DNA of 18,174 bases from an uncultured Prevotella sp. (GTDB lineage: Bacteria > Bacteroidota > Bacteroidia > Bacteroidales > Bacteroidaceae), in assembly GCA_947072805.1 (NCBI GenBank), contig CAMTJK010000034.1:1-18174 (forward strand). The letters run 5' to 3'. Position numbers and translations under genes: made by a program. A model generated the notes under the pieces. The model had not been told where the DNA came from, made no database searches, and saw only the letters and a program-made list of their open reading frames with translations. How positions within the stretch are numbered: position 1 is the stretch's first letter; every line of letters begins with the position of its first letter. Shown here one piece after another: positions 6,660 to 13,830 of this stretch.

Positions 6660-8492
6660 ATGAACCGTTTTGACTGGCAGGCGCGGCTGAAGGAGGTGCA
6701 CGACACATTTCCGGAGGCAGAGTGCAAGCCTGTGATTGGTATCACTGCCAACTACGGCGAGGAGAACTGCAAGCTCGCCGAGGGCTACTACAAGTCGGTG
6801 ATTGAGGCAGGAGGAGTGCCACTTGTAATTCCTCCGAGCGACAATACGGACGTAATAATAAATACTCTCGACCATATCGACGGACTGCTGCTAAGCGGCG
6901 GTGCCGACTATAACCCGCTATACTGCGGAGAAGAGCCCGTAAGGGCACTCGGAGGCATCAACGACGAGCGCGACATGCCCGAACTGCTCATTACCAGACT
7001 GGCTTACAACCGACATATACCCATGCTCGGCATATGCCGGGGCATACAGACGCTGGCAATGGCGCTGGGAGGAAGGGTAATGCAGGACATTGCAACGCAG
7101 AGCAACACCGCAGACAGCTGTATCTATGATGGAAAAGACGCTCCTCATGCCGCCGCAGACGCCTCTTTACCGGGCAATAACGTGGCGGTGAAGCACTCGC
7201 AGGACGCCATGCGCAGCGTTCCCACACATACGGTGACCATTGTCGCCGGCTCCATACTACATTCTCTATACAATGCCGGACGGATTGCTGTCAATTCGTT
7301 CCACCATCAGGCTGTGGCTGAATGCGGAGAACGTTTCCGCGTAACGGCAAGAGCTGCCGACGGAGTGATAGAGGCGATGGAAAGCAACGACTATCAGTCG
7401 GTAATGGGAGTGCAATGGCATCCCGAATGTCTTGCGGAAGGCAAGCCGCTGTTTGAGTGGCTGGTGAGAGAGGCTGCCTCTTTCCGTGCCGCCGGCAGAC
7501 TTCACGACCGGATGGTCACACTCGACACCCATTGCGACACGCCGATGTTCTTCCCGCAGGGAGTTCATTTCGACCGCCGCGACGACCGTCTGCTCGTAGA
7601 TATGCAGAAGATGACCGAGGGCAGACAGGATGCCACCATCATGGTGGCTTATCTGCCGCAGCCGCAGCCCGGCGAGACGTTCACATCGAAGGTGGCTTTC
7701 AACGTAAGCGGACCGCGAGACTATGCCGACCTCATCTTCAGCAAGATTGACGATATAGTGAAGGCCAACAGCACGCATCTGGCTTTGGCTCGCACGCCCG
7801 ACGAGCTCATAGAAAACAAACGCAACAACCGCAAGTCGATAATGCTCGGCATCGAAAACGCTCTCGCGCTGGAGGGCAATGTTGCCAACGTGGAGCGTTT
7901 CGCACAACGCGGAGTGGTATATTTCACACTCTGCCACAACGGCGACAACGACATCTGCGACAGCGCGCGCGGCTCTGATACACACAACGGCGTGAGCATA
8001 CTCGGCGAGAGCGTGATAAGGGAAATGAACAGGCACGGCGTTATGGTGGACTTGAGCCACGCTTCGGAGAAGAGCTTCTACGATGCGCTCGACATCAGTG
8101 CCACTCCCATAGTGTGCAGCCATAGCAGCTGCCGCAAGCTGTGCGACCATCCGCGCAACCTCACCGACAGTCAGATGAAAGCTCTGGCGGCAAAGGGTGG
8201 CGTGATGCAGATAACACTCTATCACGGTTTTCTGCGCCGAGACGCCGAAGCTACCGTCCTCGACGCACTCGAGCATCTGCGGCACGCCATCGACGTCATG
8301 GGCATAGAGCACGTAGGCATTGGCACTGATTTTGATGGCGACGGCGGCGTGAGAGGTTTTGCAGACGCCTCGGAGGTGCTCTCGTTCACACGACGGCTCA
8401 TGTCGTTGCGTTACAGCGATGCCGACATACAGCGCATCTGGGGAGGCAATTTCCTGCGGGTGATGAGCCTCGTGCAACAATATAACAAGTAG
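6660..8492 (+). CDS. Peptidase C26 (gamma-glutamyl hydrolase-like) fused to M19 dipeptidase
   Basis: A 610-aa two-domain enzyme. The N-terminal half (about 22-275) is a class I glutamine-amidotransferase-like C26 domain of the PuuD type. Its triad is C126 in GICRGIQ, H254 and E256 in QWHPE, with HHQ at 215-217. The C-terminal half (about 282-605) is an M19 membrane-dipeptidase-type metallopeptidase with a full metal/substrate set: H291 and D293 (THCD), E399 (GIEN), H467 (LSHAS), H488 and R492 (SHSSCR), D557 (GTDFDGDGG). No signal peptide is visible, so it should act in the cytoplasm. It probably cuts gamma-glutamyl amides or peptides and the resulting dipeptides. Both active sites look intact. 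It is 4 bases from the next gene. Confidence 0.9.
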   Translation: MNRFDWQARLKEVHDTFPEAECKPVIGITANYGEENCKLAEGYYKSVIEAGGVPLVIPPSDNTDVIINTLDHIDGLLLSGGADYNPLYCGEEPVRALGGINDERDMPELLITRLAYNRHIPMLGICRGIQTLAMALGGRVMQDIATQSNTADSCIYDGKDAPHAAADASLPGNNVAVKHSQDAMRSVPTHTVTIVAGSILHSLYNAGRIAVNSFHHQAVAECGERFRVTARAADGVIEAMESNDYQSVMGVQWHPECLAEGKPLFEWLVREAASFRAAGRLHDRMVTLDTHCDTPMFFPQGVHFDRRDDRLLVDMQKMTEGRQDATIMVAYLPQPQPGETFTSKVAFNVSGPRDYADLIFSKIDDIVKANSTHLALARTPDELIENKRNNRKSIMLGIENALALEGNVANVERFAQRGVVYFTLCHNGDNDICDSARGSDTHNGVSILGESVIREMNRHGVMVDLSHASEKSFYDALDISATPIVCSHSSCRKLCDHPRNLTDSQMKALAAKGGVMQITLYHGFLRRDAEATVLDALEHLRHAIDVMGIEHVGIGTDFDGDGGVRGFADASEVLSFTRRLMSLRYSDADIQRIWGGNFLRVMSLVQQYNK

Positions 8493-8496
8493 AATC

Positions 8497-9495
8497 ATGC
8501 GAAAGACATTATTATTCCTTTCTGTTTCTTTGCTCTTTGTGTGTGCTTGCGGCAACCGCAAGTCGGGTTCGTCCGCCATGGAGGCGTCGAAGCAGCCGGT
8601 GGGACCGGCTTTCTGCGCCGACAGCGCATACCTCTTCTGTGAAATGCAGTGCAACTTCGGTCCGCGTACGATGAACAGCGAAGCTCACGACAGCTGCGGA
8701 CGCTGGATTGCCGCCAAGTTCAGAAGCTATGGCATGCAGGTGATAGAACAGAAAGCCACGCTCAACGGCTATGACGGCACCGCCCTGCGCAGCACAAACA
8801 TCATAGCCTCATACAAGCCCGAGCTCACCACACGCATATTGCTATGCGCCCACTGGGACAGTCGCCCGTGGGCTGACAACGATGCCGACTCCGCCAACTG
8901 GCAAAAGCCTGTTCTGGCTGCCAACGACGGTGCCAGCGGCGTGGCGGTGATGCTGGAAATAGCGCGTCTCTTAGCGGCGTCAGACAGCAATTCAATTGAT
9001 CTTGGTGTAGATTTTGTGTGTTTCGACGCCGAAGACTGGGGCGTGCCACAGTGGAGCAACCATCCCGAAAACGGAAATTCGTGGGCTCTCGGAGCACAAT
9101 ACTGGGCTGCAAATCCACATAAGGACAACTACGAGGCACGTTTCGGCATACTGCTCGACATGGTGGGCGGAAGCGATTCGAAGTTCTACCGTGAGGGAGT
9201 GTCGAAAGAATACGCCCCGGCTATCGTGAACAAGGTGTGGAACGCCGCCGAAGCAGCCGGCTATGCAAGCTATTTCCCGAAATCGGACGGCGGTTTCATC
9301 AACGACGACCACGTTCCCGTCAATCAGACGGCACGTATACCCACCATCGATATCATTCCCTATTTCCCCAACTGCGAGGCAAGCAGTTTCGGACCTACGT
9401 GGCACACCGTCAGCGACGATATGCAGCATATCGACAAGGCCGTGCTGAAGGCTGTGGGACAGACGGTGGTCCAGGTGCTGTACACAGAAAAGTAA
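8497..9495 (+). CDS. Glutaminyl-peptide cyclotransferase (M28-fold) lipoprotein
   Basis: Predicted to cyclise N-terminal Gln of exported proteins to pyroglutamate. The 332-aa protein has a lipoprotein-like signal with C18 (LFVCACG), so it should sit on the periplasmic side of a membrane. The M28/glutaminyl-cyclase fold shows CAHWDSRPW (H119), AANDGASG (zinc ligand D144), FDAEDW (catalytic E179, zinc ligand D180), LLDMVGG (D221), NDDHVPV (zinc ligand H272) and FGPTWHTVSDDM near the end. The single D-E/D-H metal site and the DDH motif favour a cyclase over a two-zinc aminopeptidase. It resembles the animal-type cyclases known from Porphyromonas and Prevotella. An aminopeptidase cannot be fully excluded. 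Confidence 0.82.
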   Translation: MRKTLLFLSVSLLFVCACGNRKSGSSAMEASKQPVGPAFCADSAYLFCEMQCNFGPRTMNSEAHDSCGRWIAAKFRSYGMQVIEQKATLNGYDGTALRSTNIIASYKPELTTRILLCAHWDSRPWADNDADSANWQKPVLAANDGASGVAVMLEIARLLAASDSNSIDLGVDFVCFDAEDWGVPQWSNHPENGNSWALGAQYWAANPHKDNYEARFGILLDMVGGSDSKFYREGVSKEYAPAIVNKVWNAAEAAGYASYFPKSDGGFINDDHVPVNQTARIPTIDIIPYFPNCEASSFGPTWHTVSDDMQHIDKAVLKAVGQTVVQVLYTEK

Positions 9496-9512
9496 TCTGC
9501 TAAACAATTCTT

Positions 9513-10592
9513 ATGAAAAAGGTTTTATTTGCCATTATCGTGGCAGCGATGGCGCTACCTTTAAGCGCACAGGATGACATTTCCAAACTCTCGTGGGGCA
9601 GGATAGTAAACAAAATGCCGGCATCGTGGTATGCCTCGGAGCATGCCGTAAGGCTCGGCGACACCCTTCTGACATACCAGACCGATAGGGGAGGATGGCC
9701 GAAGAACGTGAAGTGGCACATCAGAATAAACCATGACGAGATGCAAAAGATAAGGAAAACGGGCATAGGAGCCACCATCGACAACAACGCCACGACCACA
9801 GAGATGCGTTATCTTGCCAAGGTTTACGCCGCCACGGGCTTGCAACGTTTCCGCGAAGGCTTCCTGTACGCAGTATCGTACATCCTCGAGGCGCAGTACG
9901 ACAACGGAGGATGGCCTCAGTTCTACCCTCCGCGCCCCAATGTTCCCTATTCTGCCTGCATCACCTACAACGACAATGCCACGCTTAACGTACTGCTTAT
10001 GCTGCGCGATATCAGCGGCAATGCCGACTACCTGAAGTCCCTCGCGCTCAGCGACAGTCTGCGGACGGCGGCATCGGCAGCTTTCGACCGTGGCATAAGG
10101 TGCATTCTCGACACACAGATAAAGGTAAACGGCAAGCCTACGGTGTGGTGCGCACAGCACGACGCCGTGACCCTCGTGCCTGCCAAAGCGCGTGCCTATG
10201 AGCTGCCGTCGTTCAGCGGTGCCGAATCGGCGGGCCTGGTTTTGCTGCTCATGGAATTGCCCAATCCTACGCCCGAAGTGGTTGCCGCCGTACAGGGCGC
10301 CGTGGAATGGTTTGAGAGCCACGTCATTGCCGACAGCAAGTTTGTGTGTCGCCAAGACAACGCCGGAGTGTCCGACGCCATGCTGGTTCATTCTCCGGGC
10401 AACCATGTGTGGGCGCGTTTCTACGACCTCGACACGGGCGAACCGTTCTTCTGCGACCGCGACGGCATAAAGCGCAACTCCGTAGAGCAGTTGGGCGACG
10501 ACCGCCGCAACGGGTACGGGTGGTACATCACATCTCCCGACAAGGTGCTGAAAACTTATCCGAAGTGGAAGAAGAAACATAATATAATATAG
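9513..10592 (+). CDS. Pectate lyase (PL10 family, PelA-like)
   Basis: A 359-aa secreted enzyme expected to cleave polygalacturonate by beta-elimination with calcium. The signal peptide (1-19) ends ALPLSA, with QDDIS following, so Gln is at +1. Family blocks seen are TYQTDRGGWPKN, TIDNNATTTEMRYLAKVY, AQYDNGGWPQFYP, ACITYNDNATLNVLLML, VWCAQHDAVTL and YELPSFSGAESAGLVLLLM, in the order of PL10. It follows the cyclase by 17 bases and ends the operon. There is no adjacent SusC/SusD pair, so it is not in an obvious polysaccharide utilisation locus. Its C-terminus KKHNII and stop lie in a short tandem duplication. Confidence 0.9.
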   Translation: MKKVLFAIIVAAMALPLSAQDDISKLSWGRIVNKMPASWYASEHAVRLGDTLLTYQTDRGGWPKNVKWHIRINHDEMQKIRKTGIGATIDNNATTTEMRYLAKVYAATGLQRFREGFLYAVSYILEAQYDNGGWPQFYPPRPNVPYSACITYNDNATLNVLLMLRDISGNADYLKSLALSDSLRTAASAAFDRGIRCILDTQIKVNGKPTVWCAQHDAVTLVPAKARAYELPSFSGAESAGLVLLLMELPNPTPEVVAAVQGAVEWFESHVIADSKFVCRQDNAGVSDAMLVHSPGNHVWARFYDLDTGEPFFCDRDGIKRNSVEQLGDDRRNGYGWYITSPDKVLKTYPKWKKKHNII

Positions 10593-10609
10593 AAGAAACA
10601 TAATATAAT
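10571..10609 (+). repeat. 21-bp tandem duplication across the pectate lyase stop
   Basis: GAAGAAACATAATATAAT occurs at 10571-10588 and again at 10592-10609, a period of 21 bases. The TAG stop at 10590-10592 lies at the junction of the copies. Without the duplication the frame would run on as NIMKYRRVSG into the downstream hairpins and stop at a TGA near 10680. Confidence 0.85.
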
Positions 10610-10618
10610 GAAATACCG

Positions 10619-10642
10619 GCGCGTTTCAGGTTGCAAACGCGC
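10619..10642. terminator. GC-rich hairpin after the pectate lyase gene
   Basis: GCGCGTTT (10619-10626) pairs with AAACGCGC (10635-10642) over an 8-base loop. It lies 27 bases after the stop, where a terminator is expected. There is no T-run on the plus side, so termination is unproven. Confidence 0.4.
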
Positions 10643-10651
10643 AAAGCCCAT

Positions 10652-10685
10652 GTTGCATCACAATACCAACGTATTGTGATGCAAC
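10652..10685. other. 15-bp perfect hairpin between pectate lyase and ptb
   Basis: GTTGCATCACAATAC (10652-10666) pairs perfectly with GTATTGTGATGCAAC (10671-10685) around the loop CAAC. It is the longest perfect stem with a short loop noticed in the window. It has no T-run on either side and lies about 90 bases before the ptb promoter element. Options are a 3'-end stabilising structure, an intrinsic terminator lacking a U-tract, or a binding site for a dimeric regulator. Confidence 0.6.
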
Positions 10686-10775
10686 TGTTAATGTCATGTG
10701 CCGAAATTCTGTTCCGAAACTCTTATTTTCACTACTATTTGCGCCATAACATGTACGAAGTATAGAGAAAATGTG

Positions 10776-10783
10776 TAAGTTTG
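10776..10783 (+). promoter_or_regulatory. -7 promoter element for ptb-buk
   Basis: TAAGTTTG, followed by C, matches TAnnTTTG and lies 16 bases before the ptb ATG, giving a very short leader. A TTTG at 10738-10741 is too far upstream for the usual -33 spacing. Confidence 0.5.
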
Positions 10784-10799
10784 CATAAAATATCAATCT

Positions 10800-11702
10800 A
10801 TGAAGACATTAAGCGACTTTTCGTTTATAGAACAACGTCTGCGCGAACGTTGTTCCCGTACTACCGTTGCCCTTGCATGCCCGCACGACAGCCACACGGA
10901 ATATGTCATAGAGCGTGCTCTCGCCGAGGGCTTTGCCGATTTCGTACTTACCACTTCGTCGCCGCTGTCGGAACGTATGCAGGGCGTGGCTGACCGCTAT
11001 GCGCACAGGCTGAAACTGATAAGCTGTGCCGATGCCGTTGAGGCTTCGCGGGCGGCTGTGGCTGCGGTGAAAAGCGGCGATGCCACCGTGCTGATGAAGG
11101 GCACGGTGAATACTGACGTTCTGCTGAAGGCGGTACTCGACAAGCAATGCGGACTTCTTGAGCCGGGACATGTGATGAGCCACATCACCATGAGCCACAT
11201 TCCTGCCTACGGCAAGCTGCTCATGTTCTCTGACGCCGCCGTGGTGCCGCGCCCAACGCTCGAGCAGTTCGACTCCATAGTGCGCGAATGTGCCGCGGCG
11301 TGCCGCCGCTTTGGCGTGGAAGAGCCGCGCATAGCCCTCACGCACTGTACGGAAAAGGTGAATCCGAAGTTTGAACACACCATTTCGTACACCGAGATAA
11401 AGGCGCGGGCGCAGCGCGGCGATTACGGCAGCGTGATAGTGGACGGACCGATGGACGTGAAAACGGCTCTTGACGCTGAGAGCTCACGCATAAAAGGCAT
11501 AGCATCGCCCGTGGCGGGATGCGCCGACGTCATTATCTTCCCTAATATCGAGTCGGGCAACACATTCTACAAGACCATCACGCTCTTCGCCGACGCACAG
11601 ACGGCGGGATGGCTTGCTGGCACTACCGTACCGGTGGTGGTGGCATCGAGAGCCGATTCGGAAGAATCGAAATATTACAGCCTGGCACTTGCATGCCTGT
11701 AA
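10800..11702 (+). CDS. ptb: Phosphate butyryltransferase
   Basis: Converts butyryl-CoA (or a branched-chain acyl-CoA) and phosphate to the acyl phosphate and CoA. The 300-aa length fits Ptb rather than the longer phosphotransacetylases. Family blocks seen are TVALACPHDSHTEYVIERAL near the N-terminus, ATVLMKGTVNTDVLLKAVL, LMFSDAAVVPRPTLEQ, IVDGPMDVKTALD, SPVAGCADVIIFPNIESGN and the closing VPVVVASRADSEESKYYSL. It is followed after 40 bases by butyrate kinase, which strengthens the call. A phosphate acetyltransferase is the main alternative, made unlikely by the neighbour. Confidence 0.92.
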   Translation: MKTLSDFSFIEQRLRERCSRTTVALACPHDSHTEYVIERALAEGFADFVLTTSSPLSERMQGVADRYAHRLKLISCADAVEASRAAVAAVKSGDATVLMKGTVNTDVLLKAVLDKQCGLLEPGHVMSHITMSHIPAYGKLLMFSDAAVVPRPTLEQFDSIVRECAAACRRFGVEEPRIALTHCTEKVNPKFEHTISYTEIKARAQRGDYGSVIVDGPMDVKTALDAESSRIKGIASPVAGCADVIIFPNIESGNTFYKTITLFADAQTAGWLAGTTVPVVVASRADSEESKYYSLALACL

Positions 11703-11742
11703 TATACCTTATCACAATTAAAACAGCTAATAACTTGATGAT

Positions 11743-12861
11743 ATGACAGCAGACAAAGTCCGCGAAGGGCAGAAGAAATACAGGATACTCGTTATCAATC
11801 CGGGCGCCACATCGACGAAACTCGCCATCTACGAAAACGAAAAGGCGGTGTGGATGTCGGGCGCACACCATCCCACGGCAGAGCTTGCCGCCTTCCATCA
11901 CTCCATGGAGCAGCACGACTACCGCATGGCTTTCATACGCAAACGACTGGCAGACAGCAATATCGACGTACGCTTCGATGCCGTGATAGGGCGCGGCGGA
12001 CTGCTAAGACCGCTGCCGGGAGGCGTTTACAGGGTGAACGACAAGCTGAAGCACGACTTGATAAATGCCGAGATGGACCACGTGTGCAATCTCGGCGGGC
12101 TGCTTGCCGACGAACTTGCACGCGAATGTGGCTGTCCTGCATTTATCGCCGACCCCGTGGTGGTGGACGAAATGCAGGAGGTGGCGCGATATACCGGCAT
12201 TCCCGACATAAGGCGCAAGTCGGTGTTTCACGCGCTCAACAGCAAGGCGATGGCACGGCAGTACGTCGCTTCGGTAGGACTGAAGTATGAGGACGTAAGT
12301 CTTATCGTGGCGCACATGGGCGGCGGCATTTCCGTAAGTGCCCACCGCAAGGGGCGTGTGATAGACGTGAACAATGCACTCGACGGCGAGGGACCGTTCT
12401 CTACAGAGCGTGCCGGAACGCTGCCGGCGGGTCAGCTTGTAGACTTGTGCTTCAGCGGAGAGTACAGCATAAAGCAGATAAAGAAGATGATTCACGGCAG
12501 GGGAGGGCTCACTGCGTATACCGGAACAAACGACATGATAACCATTGCACGCGATGCCGAGGAGGGAGATGAGCCTACACGCACCGTGCTCGACGCCATG
12601 CTCTACACCGTGGCAAAGCAGATAGGGGCCATGCACGTAAGTCTGCACGGCGAGGAGCACGCCATCATAGTGACGGGAGGCATAGCTCACAGCAGCTACT
12701 GCATGGAACGCCTGCGCCGCCAGATAGACTTCCTTGCGCCGATGGTGGTAATGCCGGGCGAGAATGAGGTGAATTCGCTGGCCTACAACGCCCTCTGCGC
12801 ACTTACCGGAAAGATGGAGGTGAAGGAATATGGTGCCGTAGAGCCTGACAAAACATATTAA
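11743..12861 (+). CDS. buk: Butyrate kinase
   Basis: Transfers phosphate from an acyl phosphate to ADP, giving ATP and butyrate or a branched-chain fatty acid. The 372-aa protein belongs to the acetokinase/butyrate kinase (ASKHA) fold: phosphate-1 motif ILVINPGATSTKLAIY (about 15-30), GRGGLLRPLPGGVYRVN, phosphate-2 HMGGGISVSAHRKG (about 191-204), DGEGPFSTERAGTLPAGQ, and adenosine motif VTGGIAHS. Length suits butyrate kinase (about 355-370) rather than acetate kinase (about 400). It pairs with ptb upstream. No butyryl-CoA synthesis genes lie in the window, so the acyl-CoA source is unknown. A bidirectional terminator follows. Confidence 0.93.
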   Translation: MTADKVREGQKKYRILVINPGATSTKLAIYENEKAVWMSGAHHPTAELAAFHHSMEQHDYRMAFIRKRLADSNIDVRFDAVIGRGGLLRPLPGGVYRVNDKLKHDLINAEMDHVCNLGGLLADELARECGCPAFIADPVVVDEMQEVARYTGIPDIRRKSVFHALNSKAMARQYVASVGLKYEDVSLIVAHMGGGISVSAHRKGRVIDVNNALDGEGPFSTERAGTLPAGQLVDLCFSGEYSIKQIKKMIHGRGGLTAYTGTNDMITIARDAEEGDEPTRTVLDAMLYTVAKQIGAMHVSLHGEEHAIIVTGGIAHSSYCMERLRRQIDFLAPMVVMPGENEVNSLAYNALCALTGKMEVKEYGAVEPDKTY

Positions 12862-12915
12862 AATCTGATGACCTTTATGCTTTAAAATCTGCATGCCTTT
12901 GTGGTTTGGAAGATA

Positions 12916-12954
12916 AAAAAAGAGGATACGCCGATTGTGGCATATCCTCTTTTT
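12916..12954. terminator. Bidirectional terminator between buk (+) and lgt (-)
   Basis: AGAGGATA (12921-12928) pairs with TATCCTCT (12943-12950), extended inside by GCC (12930-12932) and GGC (12939-12941). A-runs on the left and T-runs on the right give a U-tract on either strand. It lies in a 120-base gap between convergent operons. Confidence 0.88.
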
Positions 12955-12981
12955 GTTTCAAAATGTTTGTTTTAATTGTCT

Positions 12982-13818
12982 TTACTTATGCTTTGCCCTT
13001 TTGCTGCGTATCATGCAAGCCACTCCGAGTATGACGAAGGGGATGCTAAGCAGTTGTCCCATGTTGAGCATCATGCCGGCTTCGAAAGCCTCCTGAATGT
13101 CTTTCACGTACTCTATGAAGAAGCGTGCCGTGAAGATATAAGTCAGACAGAGTCCGAAGAAGAAGCCCGTGCCCACCTTTTGCGGCATTCTGCGGTAGAG
13201 CAGCCCACCTATGACGAGCAGCAGCGCGTATGCGATGGCTTCGTAGAGCTGTCCCGGGTGGCGCGGCATGTTGTCCACGCGCTCAAAGACGAAAGCCCAT
13301 GGCACGTCGCTTACCTTGCCAATTATCTCCGAGTTCATAAGGTTTCCCAGTCGTATGCAGCATGCTGTCACCGGTGTGGCGATGGCTATGTTGTCGAGCA
13401 CGGTGAAAATGCCCAGTTTGGTGCGTCGCACGTAGAGCCACAGTGCAATCATCAGTCCGAGAGTTCCGCCGTGGCTTGCCAGTCCCTCGTAGCCCGTAAA
13501 TTTCCATCCGCCGTCGGGCAGGAAGTGTATGGGCAGTATCATCTCCACGAAGTGGCTTAACGAGGTGAGGTAATAGTCAGGCTGATAGAAGATGCAGTGT
13601 CCGAGCCGTGCTCCTATAAGTATTCCGACGAAGCAGTACAGGAAGAGCGGTTCGAAGAGTTCCTCCTTTATGCCTTGCTGTCTGTATTGTCTTCTCACCA
13701 TGAGATATGCGAGAAGCAGTCCGACAAGCCAGCACATCGAATACCATCGGAATGAGAAGGTGCCTATGCGGAACGCCTCCAGGTCCGGATTCCATACGAT
13801 AAAGTCGGCCATTTCCAT
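12982..13818 (-). CDS. lgt: Prolipoprotein diacylglyceryl transferase
   Basis: An inner-membrane enzyme that transfers diacylglycerol from phosphatidylglycerol to the lipobox Cys of prolipoproteins, the first step of lipoprotein maturation. The 278-aa protein has about seven hydrophobic segments. Lgt signatures are present: RWYSMCWLVGLLLAYL, GARLGHCIFY, GLASHGGTLG, CIRLGNLMNSEIIG, RHPGQLYEA, RFFIEYVKD and the C-terminal NMGQLLSIP. It starts 12 bases after the ychF stop, so it is probably the last gene of the minus-strand run. Substrates in this window would include the lipoprotein FKBP and the cyclase. Confidence 0.95.
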   Translation of the reverse strand: MEMADFIVWNPDLEAFRIGTFSFRWYSMCWLVGLLLAYLMVRRQYRQQGIKEELFEPLFLYCFVGILIGARLGHCIFYQPDYYLTSLSHFVEMILPIHFLPDGGWKFTGYEGLASHGGTLGLMIALWLYVRRTKLGIFTVLDNIAIATPVTACCIRLGNLMNSEIIGKVSDVPWAFVFERVDNMPRHPGQLYEAIAYALLLVIGGLLYRRMPQKVGTGFFFGLCLTYIFTARFFIEYVKDIQEAFEAGMMLNMGQLLSIPFVILGVACMIRSKRAKHK

Positions 13819-13830
13819 CTTACGAGGATA

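Noticed and set aside
7266..8654. 462-codon minus-strand frame opposite the M19 domain
   Set aside because: The plus strand encodes conserved C26 and M19 motifs; the reverse frame is an antisense shadow rich in His, Val and Ala.
9561..10601. 346-codon minus-strand frame opposite the pectate lyase
   Set aside because: The plus-strand PL10 motifs are unambiguous; the antisense frame shows no family.
12004..12894. 296-codon minus-strand frame opposite butyrate kinase
   Set aside because: The plus strand has the kinase motifs and a terminator at its end; the reverse frame has none.
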